The position numbers and the translations under genes are program-made. From UMGS1498 sp900552335 (GTDB lineage Bacteria; Bacillota_I; Bacilli_A; RF39; UBA660), in contig CABSFU010000006.1 in NCBI GenBank assembly GCA_902477075.1, positions 1 to 64,000 of the forward strand: a stretch of DNA of 64,000 bases, given 5' to 3'. Each line of letters begins with the position of its first letter. Positions within the stretch are counted from its first letter, which is position 1. Below the pieces are notes generated by a model, which saw nothing but the letters and a program-made list of their open reading frames with translations, ran no database searches and was not told the DNA's origin. This document shows positions 17,733 through 27,584 of the stretch, one piece after another.

Positions 17733-17842
17733 TATTTAATAAAAAAGAAATTGAAAAAGCAACTAAACATATTAATGATGAAATGAATGAAGCTGCTGAA
17801 GAATTTTATAAAACGAAAAAAGACGATGGCTTAGAAAGATAA
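17726..17842 (+). pseudogene. Relaxase 3'-end remnant, copy A
   Basis: The frame FNLFNKKEIEKATKHIND to KKDDGLER matches the last 38 codons of the relaxase ending at 25603. The rest of the relaxase, oriT and the recombinase are absent here. The junction with the MxNII copy falls at TTTAA, a short sequence also present at both partner positions of copy B, which suggests a microhomology deletion. Confidence 0.8.
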
Positions 17843-17856
17843 GTCATCGTTTTAAA

Positions 17857-18765
17857 TTAATTAATTTTTTTACCTTTTTCATTCATAAAAGAAAGTAGTT
17901 CAGAATCTGGTTTTGATGATAATTTACCAATTAAAATATCTTTAAATTTTTCTATTACACTTTCATTACATTTATCAACTAACTCTGGTGTTGAACAATC
18001 ATATTTAGTTATAAAATCACAGAATTCATCTACTGAAACAATTATATTTTTTTCTCTACATTCAAACATATAATCCCATAACATTTTAGTAACAAAATAA
18101 TTATAAGAACTATCTTGATCAGGTAAGATTGATATACCATGTTCATCTCTTGGAATAAATAAATTAGGTATATCAAAAGAACTTGTTATTTCAGGATTTT
18201 CATCCAAGAAGTTTAAAAATTCTTCATAATGTTCTTTATTAGCAAATCTCAAAACAATTGCATCATTTGCTGGAAATTTTCTGAATTTACATTCTCCAAT
18301 TTCTTCATCAGGATGATTTTTATAAAGTCTATCTATAAATTCTTGAAGTTTAATCATCACTTCAATATACTTTTCTGGTTTTATTGATAAGTAAGCTTTA
18401 CAAAAAACATTTTTAGTATTTTTTATTGAATAGATAAAATCATCATTTTTAACCATATTAGTAGATGCCCTAAACCAATTAAATGAAACACTCTCTCGTC
18501 TTTCAAAAGCTCTTTTTAAACTTTCTTCATCATTTCTTGATGGAGAATATCCTCCTGGTCTTCTAATACCAAATACATTAGCACGATCAAAGAAGTCATC
18601 AAATACCAATAAATCATATTTTAAACTTCTATTTTTTGATAAATCATATTGATTAGTAATGATTTTATATAATTCATAAAATTCTTTATCATTTTCTGCA
18701 GTATCTTTATTTGTAAAGTTATTGCTAATAAAGAATTCATAATATTTATTTAAAATCTCTTGCAT
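17857..18765 (-). CDS. Unknown cargo protein (302 aa) of element A
   Basis: Not recognised with confidence. It starts MQEILNKYYEFFISNN behind GAGGT. The middle part (YLSIKPEKYIEVMIKLQEF, KFRKFPANDAIVLRF, then LFIPRDEHGISILPD) loosely recalls HopA1-like effector domains; this is weak pattern similarity only. No signal peptide or membrane span. It is the last gene of a three-gene minus-strand unit (helicase, membrane protein, this), 15 bp after the membrane protein. It converges on the relaxase remnant. A role as effector of the helicase unit is inference. Confidence 0.7.
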   Translation of the reverse strand: MQEILNKYYEFFISNNFTNKDTAENDKEFYELYKIITNQYDLSKNRSLKYDLLVFDDFFDRANVFGIRRPGGYSPSRNDEESLKRAFERRESVSFNWFRASTNMVKNDDFIYSIKNTKNVFCKAYLSIKPEKYIEVMIKLQEFIDRLYKNHPDEEIGECKFRKFPANDAIVLRFANKEHYEEFLNFLDENPEITSSFDIPNLFIPRDEHGISILPDQDSSYNYFVTKMLWDYMFECREKNIIVSVDEFCDFITKYDCSTPELVDKCNESVIEKFKDILIGKLSSKPDSELLSFMNEKGKKIN

Positions 18766-18779
18766 ATATTTTTACCTCG

Positions 18780-19034
18780 CTATTTAATATTCTTTTCCCA
18801 TATTTTTCTTACAGCTTTTAAAGATAATGTTGATAAAGTAAAACCAATTACAGGAACAAGTGATGTTAATAATACATAATTATATTCTCTAATTAAATAT
18901 GAATAAGTAATAACAATAATATAAGTTAAAATTATAATACATATCTTTCTAGTCCAACTTGTTTCCCAAGATTTATCTAATTCGACTCTTTTATTTCTTT
19001 CTTCTATTTTTTTAATTCTTTCTTCTAAATCCAT
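18780..19034 (-). CDS. Small membrane protein (84 aa) of element A
   Basis: The start at 19034 (MDLEERIKKIEERNKRV) follows GGAG by 6 nt and overlaps the helicase 3' end by 23 nt, implying coupled translation. A charged N-terminal helix of about 25 residues precedes two transmembrane segments (IIILTYIIVITYSYL and LLTSLVPVIGFTLSTL). No family recognised. Confidence 0.75.
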   Translation of the reverse strand: MDLEERIKKIEERNKRVELDKSWETSWTRKICIIILTYIIVITYSYLIREYNYVLLTSLVPVIGFTLSTLSLKAVRKIWEKNIK

Positions 19035-21501
19035 TTGAATCTCCATCTAATATTCCACCAGTTTCAGCATTTGATAGTCCATTTATTATTTGTAATTTTG
19101 TTAAATAATAATTATATAATATTTCATTATTTATTTCTTGGCAATATTGTATTTGTTTTTTATAAAATTCATTTTGTTCTTCTAAATTTAAAGAACTTAC
19201 TACTAAATTACTTTCAGCTTCATCAAGTTGAATTGGTGCTCCAGCTTCTAATAATCTTTGCTTTTGCTCTAATGTATATTTTGTTTTATTTCTTCTAAAT
19301 GAATTATATAAAGATTGTTCTGCTTTATCTTCAGACTTACCAGATGGCATTTTATGATTAATAACTACAAAAGTTATTATTGCATTAGTGCTATCTTCAA
19401 GTATTTCATCAATACTATTTTTTCTTTTTTCTTTTACTATAATTCCATTATCAGCTAAAAGTTTAATTTGCTCTGGTGTATATAAATCTTTCGTTCTTAA
19501 ATATAATTGATAAAGTGATCTTTCTTCTAAAGTTTCACCACTATCTGATGGCATTCTTCCATTAGCATTTTTAAATTCTATTAATGCACTAATAGTTGAA
19601 TCAACTTTATCAACAATTCTAGTGGTTTTTCTTTGAATTTCTTCTTCTGATTTAATTTTAACATCTATTCCTGCACTTGCAAGTTTTTGTAATTGTTCAT
19701 TTGTAAAGTTTTTCTTATTTCTGTTAAATTTTTGATATAATGAGTCTTCATATCCACCATTAGCTGTAGATGGCATTCTATCGTTTAAAGTTTTAAATTC
19801 TATTACATCATCAACTATTTTTTGGATAATATCTTCACTTGACATTCCTTTTCTAGATTCTATTTTAATATTTCTAGATTCTAATATTTTTAGTTGTTCA
19901 TCCGTATATTGCTCTTTATTTCTTACGAAAGATTTATATAAACTTCTTTCATATAAATCATCACTTGAACCAGATGGCATTTTTCCGTTATGTGTATCAA
20001 GCCATTCTAAAATACCATAAATAGTTTCTTCATTTTTTTCTTCTGATGTTTTAGGTACTACTGTTATACCATTTTCTTCAAGTAATTTAATTTGTTCTTG
20101 AGTATAATGTCTTTTATAATATAAAAAAGCAGTATGCAAGGATCTTTCTTCTTTATCTTGCGATACACCAGATGGCATTCTTCCATTAATATTCTTAAAT
20201 TCTATTATTTTTTGAACTACCATTTCACATTTTGATTTAGTAAGTGTATCTCTGCTTAATGAAGAATCCAACATATCTAAAAAGTCACTAAATTGTTTTA
20301 ATTCATCTATTATTTTAAATTCTTCTAAATCTATTTCATCATTATCATTTTGAGTATTACCATTATGATTACTTAATACTTTCTTTTTAACTTTTTCATA
20401 TACTTCATATATTGATTTATGACAATTAATGTTATTTACAATATCAAATACAATTGGATGTGCATTATGTCCTACTGATAAAGCTCGACCTAATTGTTGA
20501 AGATAAATAATTGGAGAAATTGTTGGTCTTAACATTATAACACCATCAACATCTTCAACATGAACTCCTTCATTAAGCATTTCAATTGAGAATAATAATT
20601 TAATATGATCATTAGTTGAACTTTCAAAACTTGATACATTTTGTTTGTTATTTTCTCTACCTTGTTCAGAATAAACTGAATAAATATCAACATTAGGATT
20701 AACTTTACTAAACCATTGTTTTGATTCTGCTATCATTTTTTGCATATGTTCATAATCTCTACAAAAAACAATATACTTACCACTTTTATTTGGAATATGT
20801 TTTTCAAATATCTCGGGTAAACCTTTTGCATTTTCTAACATTCTTCTTGCTTCATCTAATTTCTTTTGAAAAACTTCTTTATATTCAGGATTTTCAAATC
20901 TATTAATTTTTGCTTGAATTCGATCTATATCTTCTTTAAATGAATAAACCGCAGATATATAAGTTGGCATAGGCAATATTCCACTTGATATTGCATCAGT
21001 TAAGGATATTTCGGAAGCAATATTTCCATGAAACAATTCTTCTGCCATATTTCTATTATCATCCAAATATCTAATAGGTGTAGCAGTAATTCCTAAAACT
21101 TTTGCATTAGGATTATTATTTAATAATGTATTAATACTTCGTCCCCATTCTTGTGCACCACATCTATGAAATTCATCTAATACTATATTATCAAAATGTA
21201 AGTTATTTATTTTATCAGTTGATAGTCTTGAAAAATTAGGATATATAGCACATTTTAAATTAGGAAAATCACTAACACTTAATCCTTGTGATTTAATATG
21301 TTGTTCAAGTTGATCTATTATTTCATATGTAGGAGCAAGAAATAAGCATCTCTTATTTCTATTTTCATATAACCATTTTAAAGAAATAAATGATTTACCA
21401 GTTCCTGTTGCATGGACTATAGCAACTTTATCTTCTTGTTCAAACCTCTTTTCAATTTTTTCATAAGCATCTTTGTTATGTTTATATAATTCTATACCCA
21501 T
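19012..21501 (-). CDS. Superfamily 2 DEAD/DEAH helicase with five C-terminal helicase-associated repeats
   Basis: 829 residues starting behind GGAGG. Helicase core: Walker A ATGTGKS (31-37), DEFH (109-112), ITATP (138-142), and motif VI QLGRAL (335-340). Residues about 428-760 hold five repeats of about 60-70 residues with the core NGRMPS...ERSLY...YT.EQ...L...GI, i.e. Helicase_associated (HA) domains. The repeats probably bind DNA. It heads the cargo operon of element A with a membrane protein and a 302-aa protein. Such helicases are common in mobile-element and defence contexts; a defence role here is inference. Confidence 0.92.
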   Translation of the reverse strand: MGIELYKHNKDAYEKIEKRFEQEDKVAIVHATGTGKSFISLKWLYENRNKRCLFLAPTYEIIDQLEQHIKSQGLSVSDFPNLKCAIYPNFSRLSTDKINNLHFDNIVLDEFHRCGAQEWGRSINTLLNNNPNAKVLGITATPIRYLDDNRNMAEELFHGNIASEISLTDAISSGILPMPTYISAVYSFKEDIDRIQAKINRFENPEYKEVFQKKLDEARRMLENAKGLPEIFEKHIPNKSGKYIVFCRDYEHMQKMIAESKQWFSKVNPNVDIYSVYSEQGRENNKQNVSSFESSTNDHIKLLFSIEMLNEGVHVEDVDGVIMLRPTISPIIYLQQLGRALSVGHNAHPIVFDIVNNINCHKSIYEVYEKVKKKVLSNHNGNTQNDNDEIDLEEFKIIDELKQFSDFLDMLDSSLSRDTLTKSKCEMVVQKIIEFKNINGRMPSGVSQDKEERSLHTAFLYYKRHYTQEQIKLLEENGITVVPKTSEEKNEETIYGILEWLDTHNGKMPSGSSDDLYERSLYKSFVRNKEQYTDEQLKILESRNIKIESRKGMSSEDIIQKIVDDVIEFKTLNDRMPSTANGGYEDSLYQKFNRNKKNFTNEQLQKLASAGIDVKIKSEEEIQRKTTRIVDKVDSTISALIEFKNANGRMPSDSGETLEERSLYQLYLRTKDLYTPEQIKLLADNGIIVKEKRKNSIDEILEDSTNAIITFVVINHKMPSGKSEDKAEQSLYNSFRRNKTKYTLEQKQRLLEAGAPIQLDEAESNLVVSSLNLEEQNEFYKKQIQYCQEINNEILYNYYLTKLQIINGLSNAETGGILDGDSNGFRRKN

Positions 21502-21558
21502 ATTAAAGCCTCCAAAATCATCTAATATAATTATAACATTAATTTTACAAATTTTAGT

Positions 21559-21616
21559 ATTTGTATTGAAATTATTAACAATTTATAGTAATATGTATAT
21601 AGAAATTGATACAAAT
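21559..21616. repeat. Inverted repeat near the element A/B junction
   Basis: ATTTGTAT (21559-21566) and ATACAAAT (21609-21616) form a perfect 8-bp inverted pair. It lies between the helicase promoter region and the left-end leader of element B and could be a recombination or operator site. Confidence 0.35.
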
Positions 21617-21668
21617 ATGTATTAATTCCTAATTGTGATTGAAAAGTTGTAAATAACTTAACCAATCG

Positions 21669-21763
21669 CTCCATTTGTAAAAATCATCGGAACAACCGAT
21701 GTTGAGATAAAGCTTAATTAGAAATAATTAAGTTTTTTTGTGTCTATGAAAGGTTGTGATGAT
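21669..21763 (+). repeat. IME left-end leader B
   Basis: GCTCCAT, then hairpin 1 (ATCGG/CCGAT with GAAC) and hairpin 2 (CTTAATTA/TAATTAAG, then T7), then the MLNII start at 21764. Same order as leaders A and C. Confidence 0.7.
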
Positions 21764-22045
21764 ATGTTAAATATTATTAAAGAAAAACTTGATTTAAGCC
21801 CTGATTTAATGAAAAAGATTGATTGGGCTAAGAATTATACTTCTACTTCAATAACTCTTGAGAAAGGTCATTTAATTAGATTAGAACCTAGTAATCTTGC
21901 TTATGTAGATCCACATAAAGTTAAAATCAATAATTATACTTTCTTGTTCTTCAATGGTGTTAATACTTTCTATGTTAATAATCTAAACGAACAACATAAT
22001 TTATCAGAACTAGAAAAATTCTTTAAACTAGCTAAATGCCCTTAA
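21764..22045 (+). CDS. MxNII small protein, intact copy B (93 aa)
   Basis: Starts MLNIIKEKLDLSPDLMKK; the start is set by homology to copies A and C and an AAAGG upstream. Conserved centre YVDPHKVKINNYTF and end LSELEKFF. No membrane span or known motif. It is the first gene of the element, behind a leader with two hairpins, and precedes the recombinase. A regulatory or excision role is possible but not shown. Confidence 0.75.
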   Translation: MLNIIKEKLDLSPDLMKKIDWAKNYTSTSITLEKGHLIRLEPSNLAYVDPHKVKINNYTFLFFNGVNTFYVNNLNEQHNLSELEKFFKLAKCP

Positions 22046-22138
22046 TACTATTCCCCCAATAAGGAATTGACAAAATTTTAAAAAGTGATATTATAAATAA
22101 CCAATGAAAGAGGTAACTCTAGAAATGGAGGTACATCT

Positions 22139-22216
22139 ATGATAATAAAACACAATTTACCCGAAATTTATAATATTGAATTTAATGAGGAGTCAGTAGT
22201 ATTTAGACTTTACTAG
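22139..22216 (+). CDS. Leader peptide of the serine recombinase (25 aa)
   Basis: ATG at 22139 behind a strong GGAGG encodes MIIKHNLPEIYNIEF and ends with TAG at 22214. The last codons and stop lie in the upstream arm and loop of a strong terminator hairpin (22189-22230). Translation to the stop would cover the 5' arm, so this looks like a transcription attenuator rather than a functional protein. Confidence 0.65.
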   Translation: MIIKHNLPEIYNIEFNEESVVFRLY

Positions 22217-22237
22217 ATACTATTGTCTCCTTTTTTT
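22189..22237 (+). terminator. Terminator/attenuator upstream of the serine recombinase
   Basis: Arms 22189-22202 and 22217-22230 pair over 14 positions with one mismatch and one G-T pair, then T7. It separates the leader peptide from the recombinase start by 20 nt. Confidence 0.8.
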
Positions 22238-22257
22238 AGTAAAGGGAGTTAAGATTT

Positions 22258-24096
22258 ATGGAAGAAGAAAGAAAAATTGCTGGTATTTATATTCGTGTAT
22301 CAACAGAAGATCAAGCTCGTGAAGGATTTAGTTTAGGAGAACAAGAAGAAAAGTTAAAACAATTATGTGATTATAAAGGTTATGAAGTTTATAAAGTATA
22401 TTGTGATGCTGGTATATCAGCTAAAGATATGGAACATAGACCAAAGTTTCAAGAAATGTTAAAAGATATGAAAGAAAAGAAAATCAATTATATCGTTGCT
22501 TATAAACTTGATAGAGTTACTCGTTCAGTTAGAGATTTAGAAGAACTAATTTCACAACTAGAAAAATATAATACTTATTTAGTATGTGATAGAGATGATG
22601 TTAATACATCTACTGCTAATGGTAGATTCTTTGTAAGAATGCTAACTGTCTTATCACAACTTGAAATTGAAATAGTATCTAAAAGAACAAAATTTGGTTT
22701 AGATGGGGCAATTAAACAAGGACATATTCCAGCAAGAGCTCCACTCGGTTATAAGCATATTGATAAAAAATTAGTTCCTGATCCACTTACAAAAGATATA
22801 GTTATAAGAATATATAATTTATATTTTGAAGGACTTACTTATAATACTATTGCTAAATTATTTAATAAAGAAAAAGTATGCGGTAAAACAAATTGGAAAG
22901 ATACAAGTATATTAAAGATTATTACTAATGTTATTTATAAAGGAGATTATATACAAGGCAAAACTACTAGCAATCCAAGATATTTTGAAGATGTTGTTGA
23001 ACCTATTGTATCAAAAGAATTATGGGATAGTTGCCAAGTTTAAAAGAAAAAGAATCAAAGAAATTATATGAGAAGTCAAACATATATCTTCTTGCAAAAA
23101 TTAAAATGTCCTAAATGTGGAAGAATACTTGCTGGTGATGCTTCACATAAGATAAAAGCTGATAAATGGTATTACTATTATAGATGTGAAAAATGCCGTG
23201 GTAATATTAGAGAACATGAAATTGAAGATTCAATTAAAGAATTATTATCAGATATATTTGAATATGATTCAGTTGTTAATGAGTTCTTTTTACCAGTATT
23301 ACAAAATAAGATACATAATCCAAAAGAAAATTTTGAAAAAGAAATAACTAATCTAAATAATAAAAAGATTAGAATTAGAAAAGCATATATTGATGAGTTA
23401 TTTACTGAAGAAGAATATAAAGAAGAAACAAATATTATAGAAAACAAGATTAAAGATTTAAAAAAGAAAATATTAGAAAATGAACAAGTTAACAAATTAA
23501 ACTTATCTGTTGATGATATTTTGATTAAAAGAGATATGGACTTTATCAATTCTATCAAACTACCAATTCTATATAATGCTTTTGTTGATAGTTGGGATGG
23601 TTTAGAACGAGAAGAAAAAGCAGAAATAGTTATGAAATATATTGATGATATAGAACTAGAATTAGTAAATAATAAATACAAAGTTAAACTAACTAATTTT
23701 AGGTCTACATTTTATAAAGATTTTAAATCATTATTTGATAAAGGTTATATAGATTGGAAAAGAAAAATAGTACATTCATTTAATGGATTTTGCGTAGATG
23801 GTAAAGTTCGTTATAGTGAGTTCTTACCTGCTAAAGAAGTATATAGACATTTAATGAGATTAAATGAATGTTATGAAGTGAATTTTTATAAAGGTTATCT
23901 TCAAAAGAAAACCGAAGAATTAAAAATGCTACCACTTCATAAAGGAGACGTCGTTGTAAGAATATTCCCTACTGAAAAAGATGATGATACAAAAAAAATA
24001 TTAGGTATGGGAATGTTTATAGCAAAAGACTCTCCTAACGATATTAAGGTAGGCATCCCAGACTTGTTTGAATGTATACCTGATATCAAAGATTAA
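22258..24096 (+). pseudogene. Large serine recombinase interrupted by one in-frame TAA
   Basis: Residues 1-261 contain the resolvase core IYIRVSTEDQAREG with catalytic Ser, YKLDRVTRSV, and a recombinase domain. An in-frame TAA at 23041-23043 (probably CAA to TAA) stops it after DSCQV. The same frame continues at once with the zinc ribbon (CPKCGRIL and CEKCRG), a coiled coil (about 23330-23500) and the C-terminal region, total about 612 codons. Both halves are otherwise undamaged. A restart at ATG 23068 has no good SD. This enzyme would integrate and excise the IME. Confidence 0.9.
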
Positions 24097-24106
24097 TTTA
24101 TAAACG

Positions 24107-24253
24107 TGGCACGTTTTGTTTAAGATAGTAAATGAAAGTGACGATAGTGTCAAATTAAAACGGTTTCTAAGGTGTTAAACCTTAGCTTCCATATCTTGTC
24201 TCTGACAAGATATATAGGAAGTTATGAATAATGACAAGGCCACTTTCGTGCCA
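24107..24253 (+). other. Candidate origin of transfer (oriT) with nested inverted repeats
   Basis: The non-coding stretch before the relaxase is bounded by TGGCACG (24107) and CGTGCCA (24247). Inside are a 6-bp hairpin CTAAGG/CCTTAG (24167-24185) and a perfect 10-bp hairpin ATATCTTGTC/GACAAGATAT (24191-24213). ACGATAGTGTCA at about 24141 resembles nick regions used by MobV relaxases. The position just upstream of a MobV-type gene supports oriT. Confidence 0.6.
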
Positions 24254-24288
24254 TTTTCAATATTCATAAAATAAGGAGGTGTAAAAGT

Positions 24289-25603
24289 ATGGAATTATCT
24301 TATTCGTTTCATTTAGGTAATGATAGTAATAAAACTATTAAAGCAAGACGAGAAGCAAAAAATACTCTATCGGGAACAACTAATAAAAGCAATAATGCTA
24401 TTCAAAATGTAAGACAACTTGGAAAAGTTAATCATCATAATTTAAGACAATATGATAATAACAGGGAACTAATTAAAACTATTAAAGGTTCTAATGATAT
24501 TACAAAAGATGTTAAAGAGTTATATTTAGATTTATTTGATGAGGCAAGAATTGAATACAATAATAAACAGACTAGAGATGATAGAAAAATAAATAACTAC
24601 TTTAATAAGATAAGTGATGATACAAAACATGATCTTGCTTGTGAAATAGTTATTGAACTTGGAGATATGGTTTATTGGGATGATAAAAGTTTAGAATATA
24701 AATATGTGATGATACAAGTATTTGAACAACAACTTGAAGATTTAAAAGAAATAGTTCCAGACTTTTATGTAGCAAATGCTGCTATACATTTTGATGAACA
24801 TTCTCCACACTTGCATATTGTCGGTGTTCCAGTTAAAGAAAATTGTAAAACAGGTTTATCAAGACAAGTTGGTAAAACTTCTATCTTCACAAAAGAATCA
24901 TTAGTAGTTTTTCAAGATAAAATGAGAGAAAGATGTATTGATGAATTTAATATTGCTTATGGTATGGATTCAAAGTTAAAAGAAAAACAAAAAGGTAAAA
25001 ATCGAGATATTACTCCATTTGAAAGAAAGGTTTATAATGAAAAAGTTAAAGTCCTTAAACAAGAAATATCTAATTTCGAAAATGAAGTTTCTGATTTAGA
25101 AGATAATAAAGAATCTATCAATAAACAAATAACTAAACTTAATAAAGATAAAAACGATATAAGTGATGAAATTGATAAAAAGAAAAAAATTAATAATAAA
25201 ATTATTATTAAATCTAAAAATCAACTTTGGGATGAAAATGAAAAACTAAAAAAAAGAAAACGAAGATTTAAAAAGATTAAACTATCAGTATGAAAATCAA
25301 TATAAAAGTTTAAAAGAAAAAACTGATTATCTTATTTATCATTTGAATAAGGTATTAAAAAAATTACCCGAATTTATTCAAAACATTGTTGAAAGATTAT
25401 TTAATTATAATGGTTTAGATTTAAAATATTTTAAACAGCAATATGATCCAGAAGTTAAAAGTAGGTTTAAAGGTTTTAATTTATTTAATAAAAAAGAAAT
25501 TGAAAAAGCAACCAAGAATATTAATAATGAAATGGATGAATATGCTGAAGATTTTTATGATGATAAAAAAGATAAAGAAAAAGGCGATGGTTTTGAACTT
25601 TAA
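24289..25603 (+). pseudogene. MobV/Pre-type relaxase, single-base frameshift
   Basis: Begins behind AAGGAGG with MELSYSFHLGND. The catalytic metal motif HFDEHSPHLHIVG (about residues 168-180) is the HxDE...PHLH signature of MobV/Pre relaxases. A long coiled coil follows. The A8 run at 25248-25255 shifts the frame; with seven A the ORF would continue through KKENEDLKRL to the end at 25603 (GDGFEL), about 438 residues. The N-terminal fragment alone (334 aa) keeps the relaxase domain and might be partly active. Confidence 0.88.
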
Positions 25604-25636
25604 AAAAAGATGGTTCATTAATTGAATCATCTTTCA
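25604..25636. terminator. Bidirectional terminator between relaxase and cargo of element B
   Basis: AAAGATG..TTCA and TGAA.CATCTTT arms around TTAAT, directly after the relaxase stop and overlapping the end of the convergent 76-aa gene. Confidence 0.7.
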
Positions 25637-25857
25637 TTTTGACTTAAATTTATTAATTGAGTATAAACATTTTTTATTTCATTTTCTGGTATTTGTAAAT
25701 CCCTTAATATTGAATATGTATATTCAATACTCATATTTAAAAAGCAATCTTTTTGATTTAGTATATTTCTAATTAACTCATATTTTTTTAATTCTTCAGG
25801 ATTTTCTTTATTTGCTTCTATGTATTTTTCAGTAATCATTTTAAGTTTATCTATCAT
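25627..25857 (-). CDS. Small cargo protein (76 aa) of element B
   Basis: A helical, charged protein starting MIDKLKMITEKYIEANKEN. It overlaps the 576-aa gene by 4 nt (ATGA) and is the second gene of the cargo pair, so it may be a partner or antidote of the larger protein. No known motif. Confidence 0.7.
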   Translation of the reverse strand: MIDKLKMITEKYIEANKENPEELKKYELIRNILNQKDCFLNMSIEYTYSILRDLQIPENEIKNVYTQLINLSQNER

Positions 25858-27584
25858 CTTTTCATTCCTCCATATTCAATAATACCAGGAATTCTTGGAT
25901 CATCTTTTTCAACATATTCAAGTTTACCATCATCAAATTTTGTTTGTAATTCTTCTTTTGCAATAGGAACAAGTTCATGATTAGGATTAAAATAATAATA
26001 AACATTTTGTTCTGAGTTTTCTTCAAAATTTTGACCATTTAATGTAAATATAGCACTAGCCATAGCAACTTTTCCTTCTTCGAATGGTTCATTATTTCTT
26101 ACTATTGTCACACGAATATTATTCTTTCTTTGTTCCTCAGTAAATAGTATTTTTCTCAATTGCAATACATATGATAATGAATCAATTCCTAACATTCCAG
26201 TTGAATTCACTTTACTAACTAGAATTGATAGTCTTTCATTTAAACTAATATCTTGAATATTGTTTGTTATATGTGAATATTCTTCTAATAACTCAGCTAA
26301 TGTTTGGATATGTTCAACAGGTTTTCTTTCACTTAAACTTTTCTCTTGTTGAGCAATTAATTGATACATTTTAGTTAATGATTGTTTAAACTCTTGTTGT
26401 GTTTGTTGATTTCTATTAACACACTTTAATCCAACTAATGGTTGATTAAGTTTTGCTTGCATAATATCTCCTTGAAGTATAGAAGTAACTGAATCAGCAC
26501 TTACCAAAAATTTATCTGATCTAAATTCTAGGTTTGCATGTCCAGCTCCATATGCTTCTCCAACCATATTTTTATAATCACTACTAAAATGAATGCCCAA
26601 TTGATTTAACAATTTTGAATATATTAAATTAAATTCAAAGCATACAACTTTATTATTTTCTAGTGTAATTGATGAAACGTAATCTGTACTCTTGTGTTTT
26701 TCTGTGGCTACACCTTTTTGATTAACTGCATAATATTCTTCATCATAAGTCAGTAATTTACACATTTTTATATAAATATAAATTGCTTTTTCTAAATCAG
26801 TAGTATTTTCAGGAATTCCCGAAATAATTTCATGTTCTAAATTACTGTCTATCTTGATGCTTTGATATTTAGTATCAGTTGTTGTTAAATGTTTATTTAT
26901 AGCTTGTAAATCTATTTTTTGTAATGTTCCAATATCTCTATAACGATTAGCAACAATATCAGGCATTAAATATTCTTCCAATGCTTTATTTTCTCTAAAA
27001 AATTTAAATGCAGCATAAATAAAATATTCCTTAGGTATTTCATTTATTTCTTTCATATCTACACTAGAACATAAATTATCAAATTGTTCATCAGGTAATT
27101 GCATTAAAGAAATTAATTGTTCAGTAGGAATAGAATACTTATTTCCATCAATATCTATATTATATTTGTTTCCTTTATGCTTTTCTAAAAATTTCTCAAA
27201 TGAGATACTATTTTTTAAACTATCTAATTTTTGTTGTTCATCAGGTTGTAATACAATTTGTCCCGATGATATTAATTGCTCTAAGGCTTTTATAATTGTG
27301 CTTTTTTTATAGTAAATTGAACCTCCAGTATCTCCACCTATAATATAGCAAACTGCGAAGTTATTTATATCGCCATTAAAGTATCTTGAAGCATATTCAA
27401 AATAAAAATCATTATTTAAAATTCTCTTTAAAAATTCTATTGATACATCTTCAGAATTAACCTTAACTTTTTCACCATTTCTTATTTGTTCTACATCCTC
27501 TCTTGTTGTAAATAATGTATATTCTGCCATATTTCTTAAATATGGATATTTTTCCATCCATTGTTCAACTGTTAACTCTTCCAC
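25854..27584 (-). CDS. Transglutaminase-like cargo protein (576 aa) of element B
   Basis: GTG start behind AGGAGG. The central part has the order of a transglutaminase-like Cys-His-Asp triad: VVCFEFNLIYSKLL (Cys), GAGHANLEF (His) and LVSADSVTS (Asp), preceded by LLTYDEEYYA as in such domains. The N-terminal 200 residues and C-terminal 150 are unassigned; the C-terminus contains VTIVRNNEPFEEGKVAMASA. No signal peptide. It could be a cysteine protease, amidase or cross-linking enzyme. The family call rests on motif order alone. Confidence 0.72.
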   Translation of the reverse strand: MEELTVEQWMEKYPYLRNMAEYTLFTTREDVEQIRNGEKVKVNSEDVSIEFLKRILNNDFYFEYASRYFNGDINNFAVCYIIGGDTGGSIYYKKSTIIKALEQLISSGQIVLQPDEQQKLDSLKNSISFEKFLEKHKGNKYNIDIDGNKYSIPTEQLISLMQLPDEQFDNLCSSVDMKEINEIPKEYFIYAAFKFFRENKALEEYLMPDIVANRYRDIGTLQKIDLQAINKHLTTTDTKYQSIKIDSNLEHEIISGIPENTTDLEKAIYIYIKMCKLLTYDEEYYAVNQKGVATEKHKSTDYVSSITLENNKVVCFEFNLIYSKLLNQLGIHFSSDYKNMVGEAYGAGHANLEFRSDKFLVSADSVTSILQGDIMQAKLNQPLVGLKCVNRNQQTQQEFKQSLTKMYQLIAQQEKSLSERKPVEHIQTLAELLEEYSHITNNIQDISLNERLSILVSKVNSTGMLGIDSLSYVLQLRKILFTEEQRKNNIRVTIVRNNEPFEEGKVAMASAIFTLNGQNFEENSEQNVYYYFNPNHELVPIAKEELQTKFDDGKLEYVEKDDPRIPGIIEYGGMKR

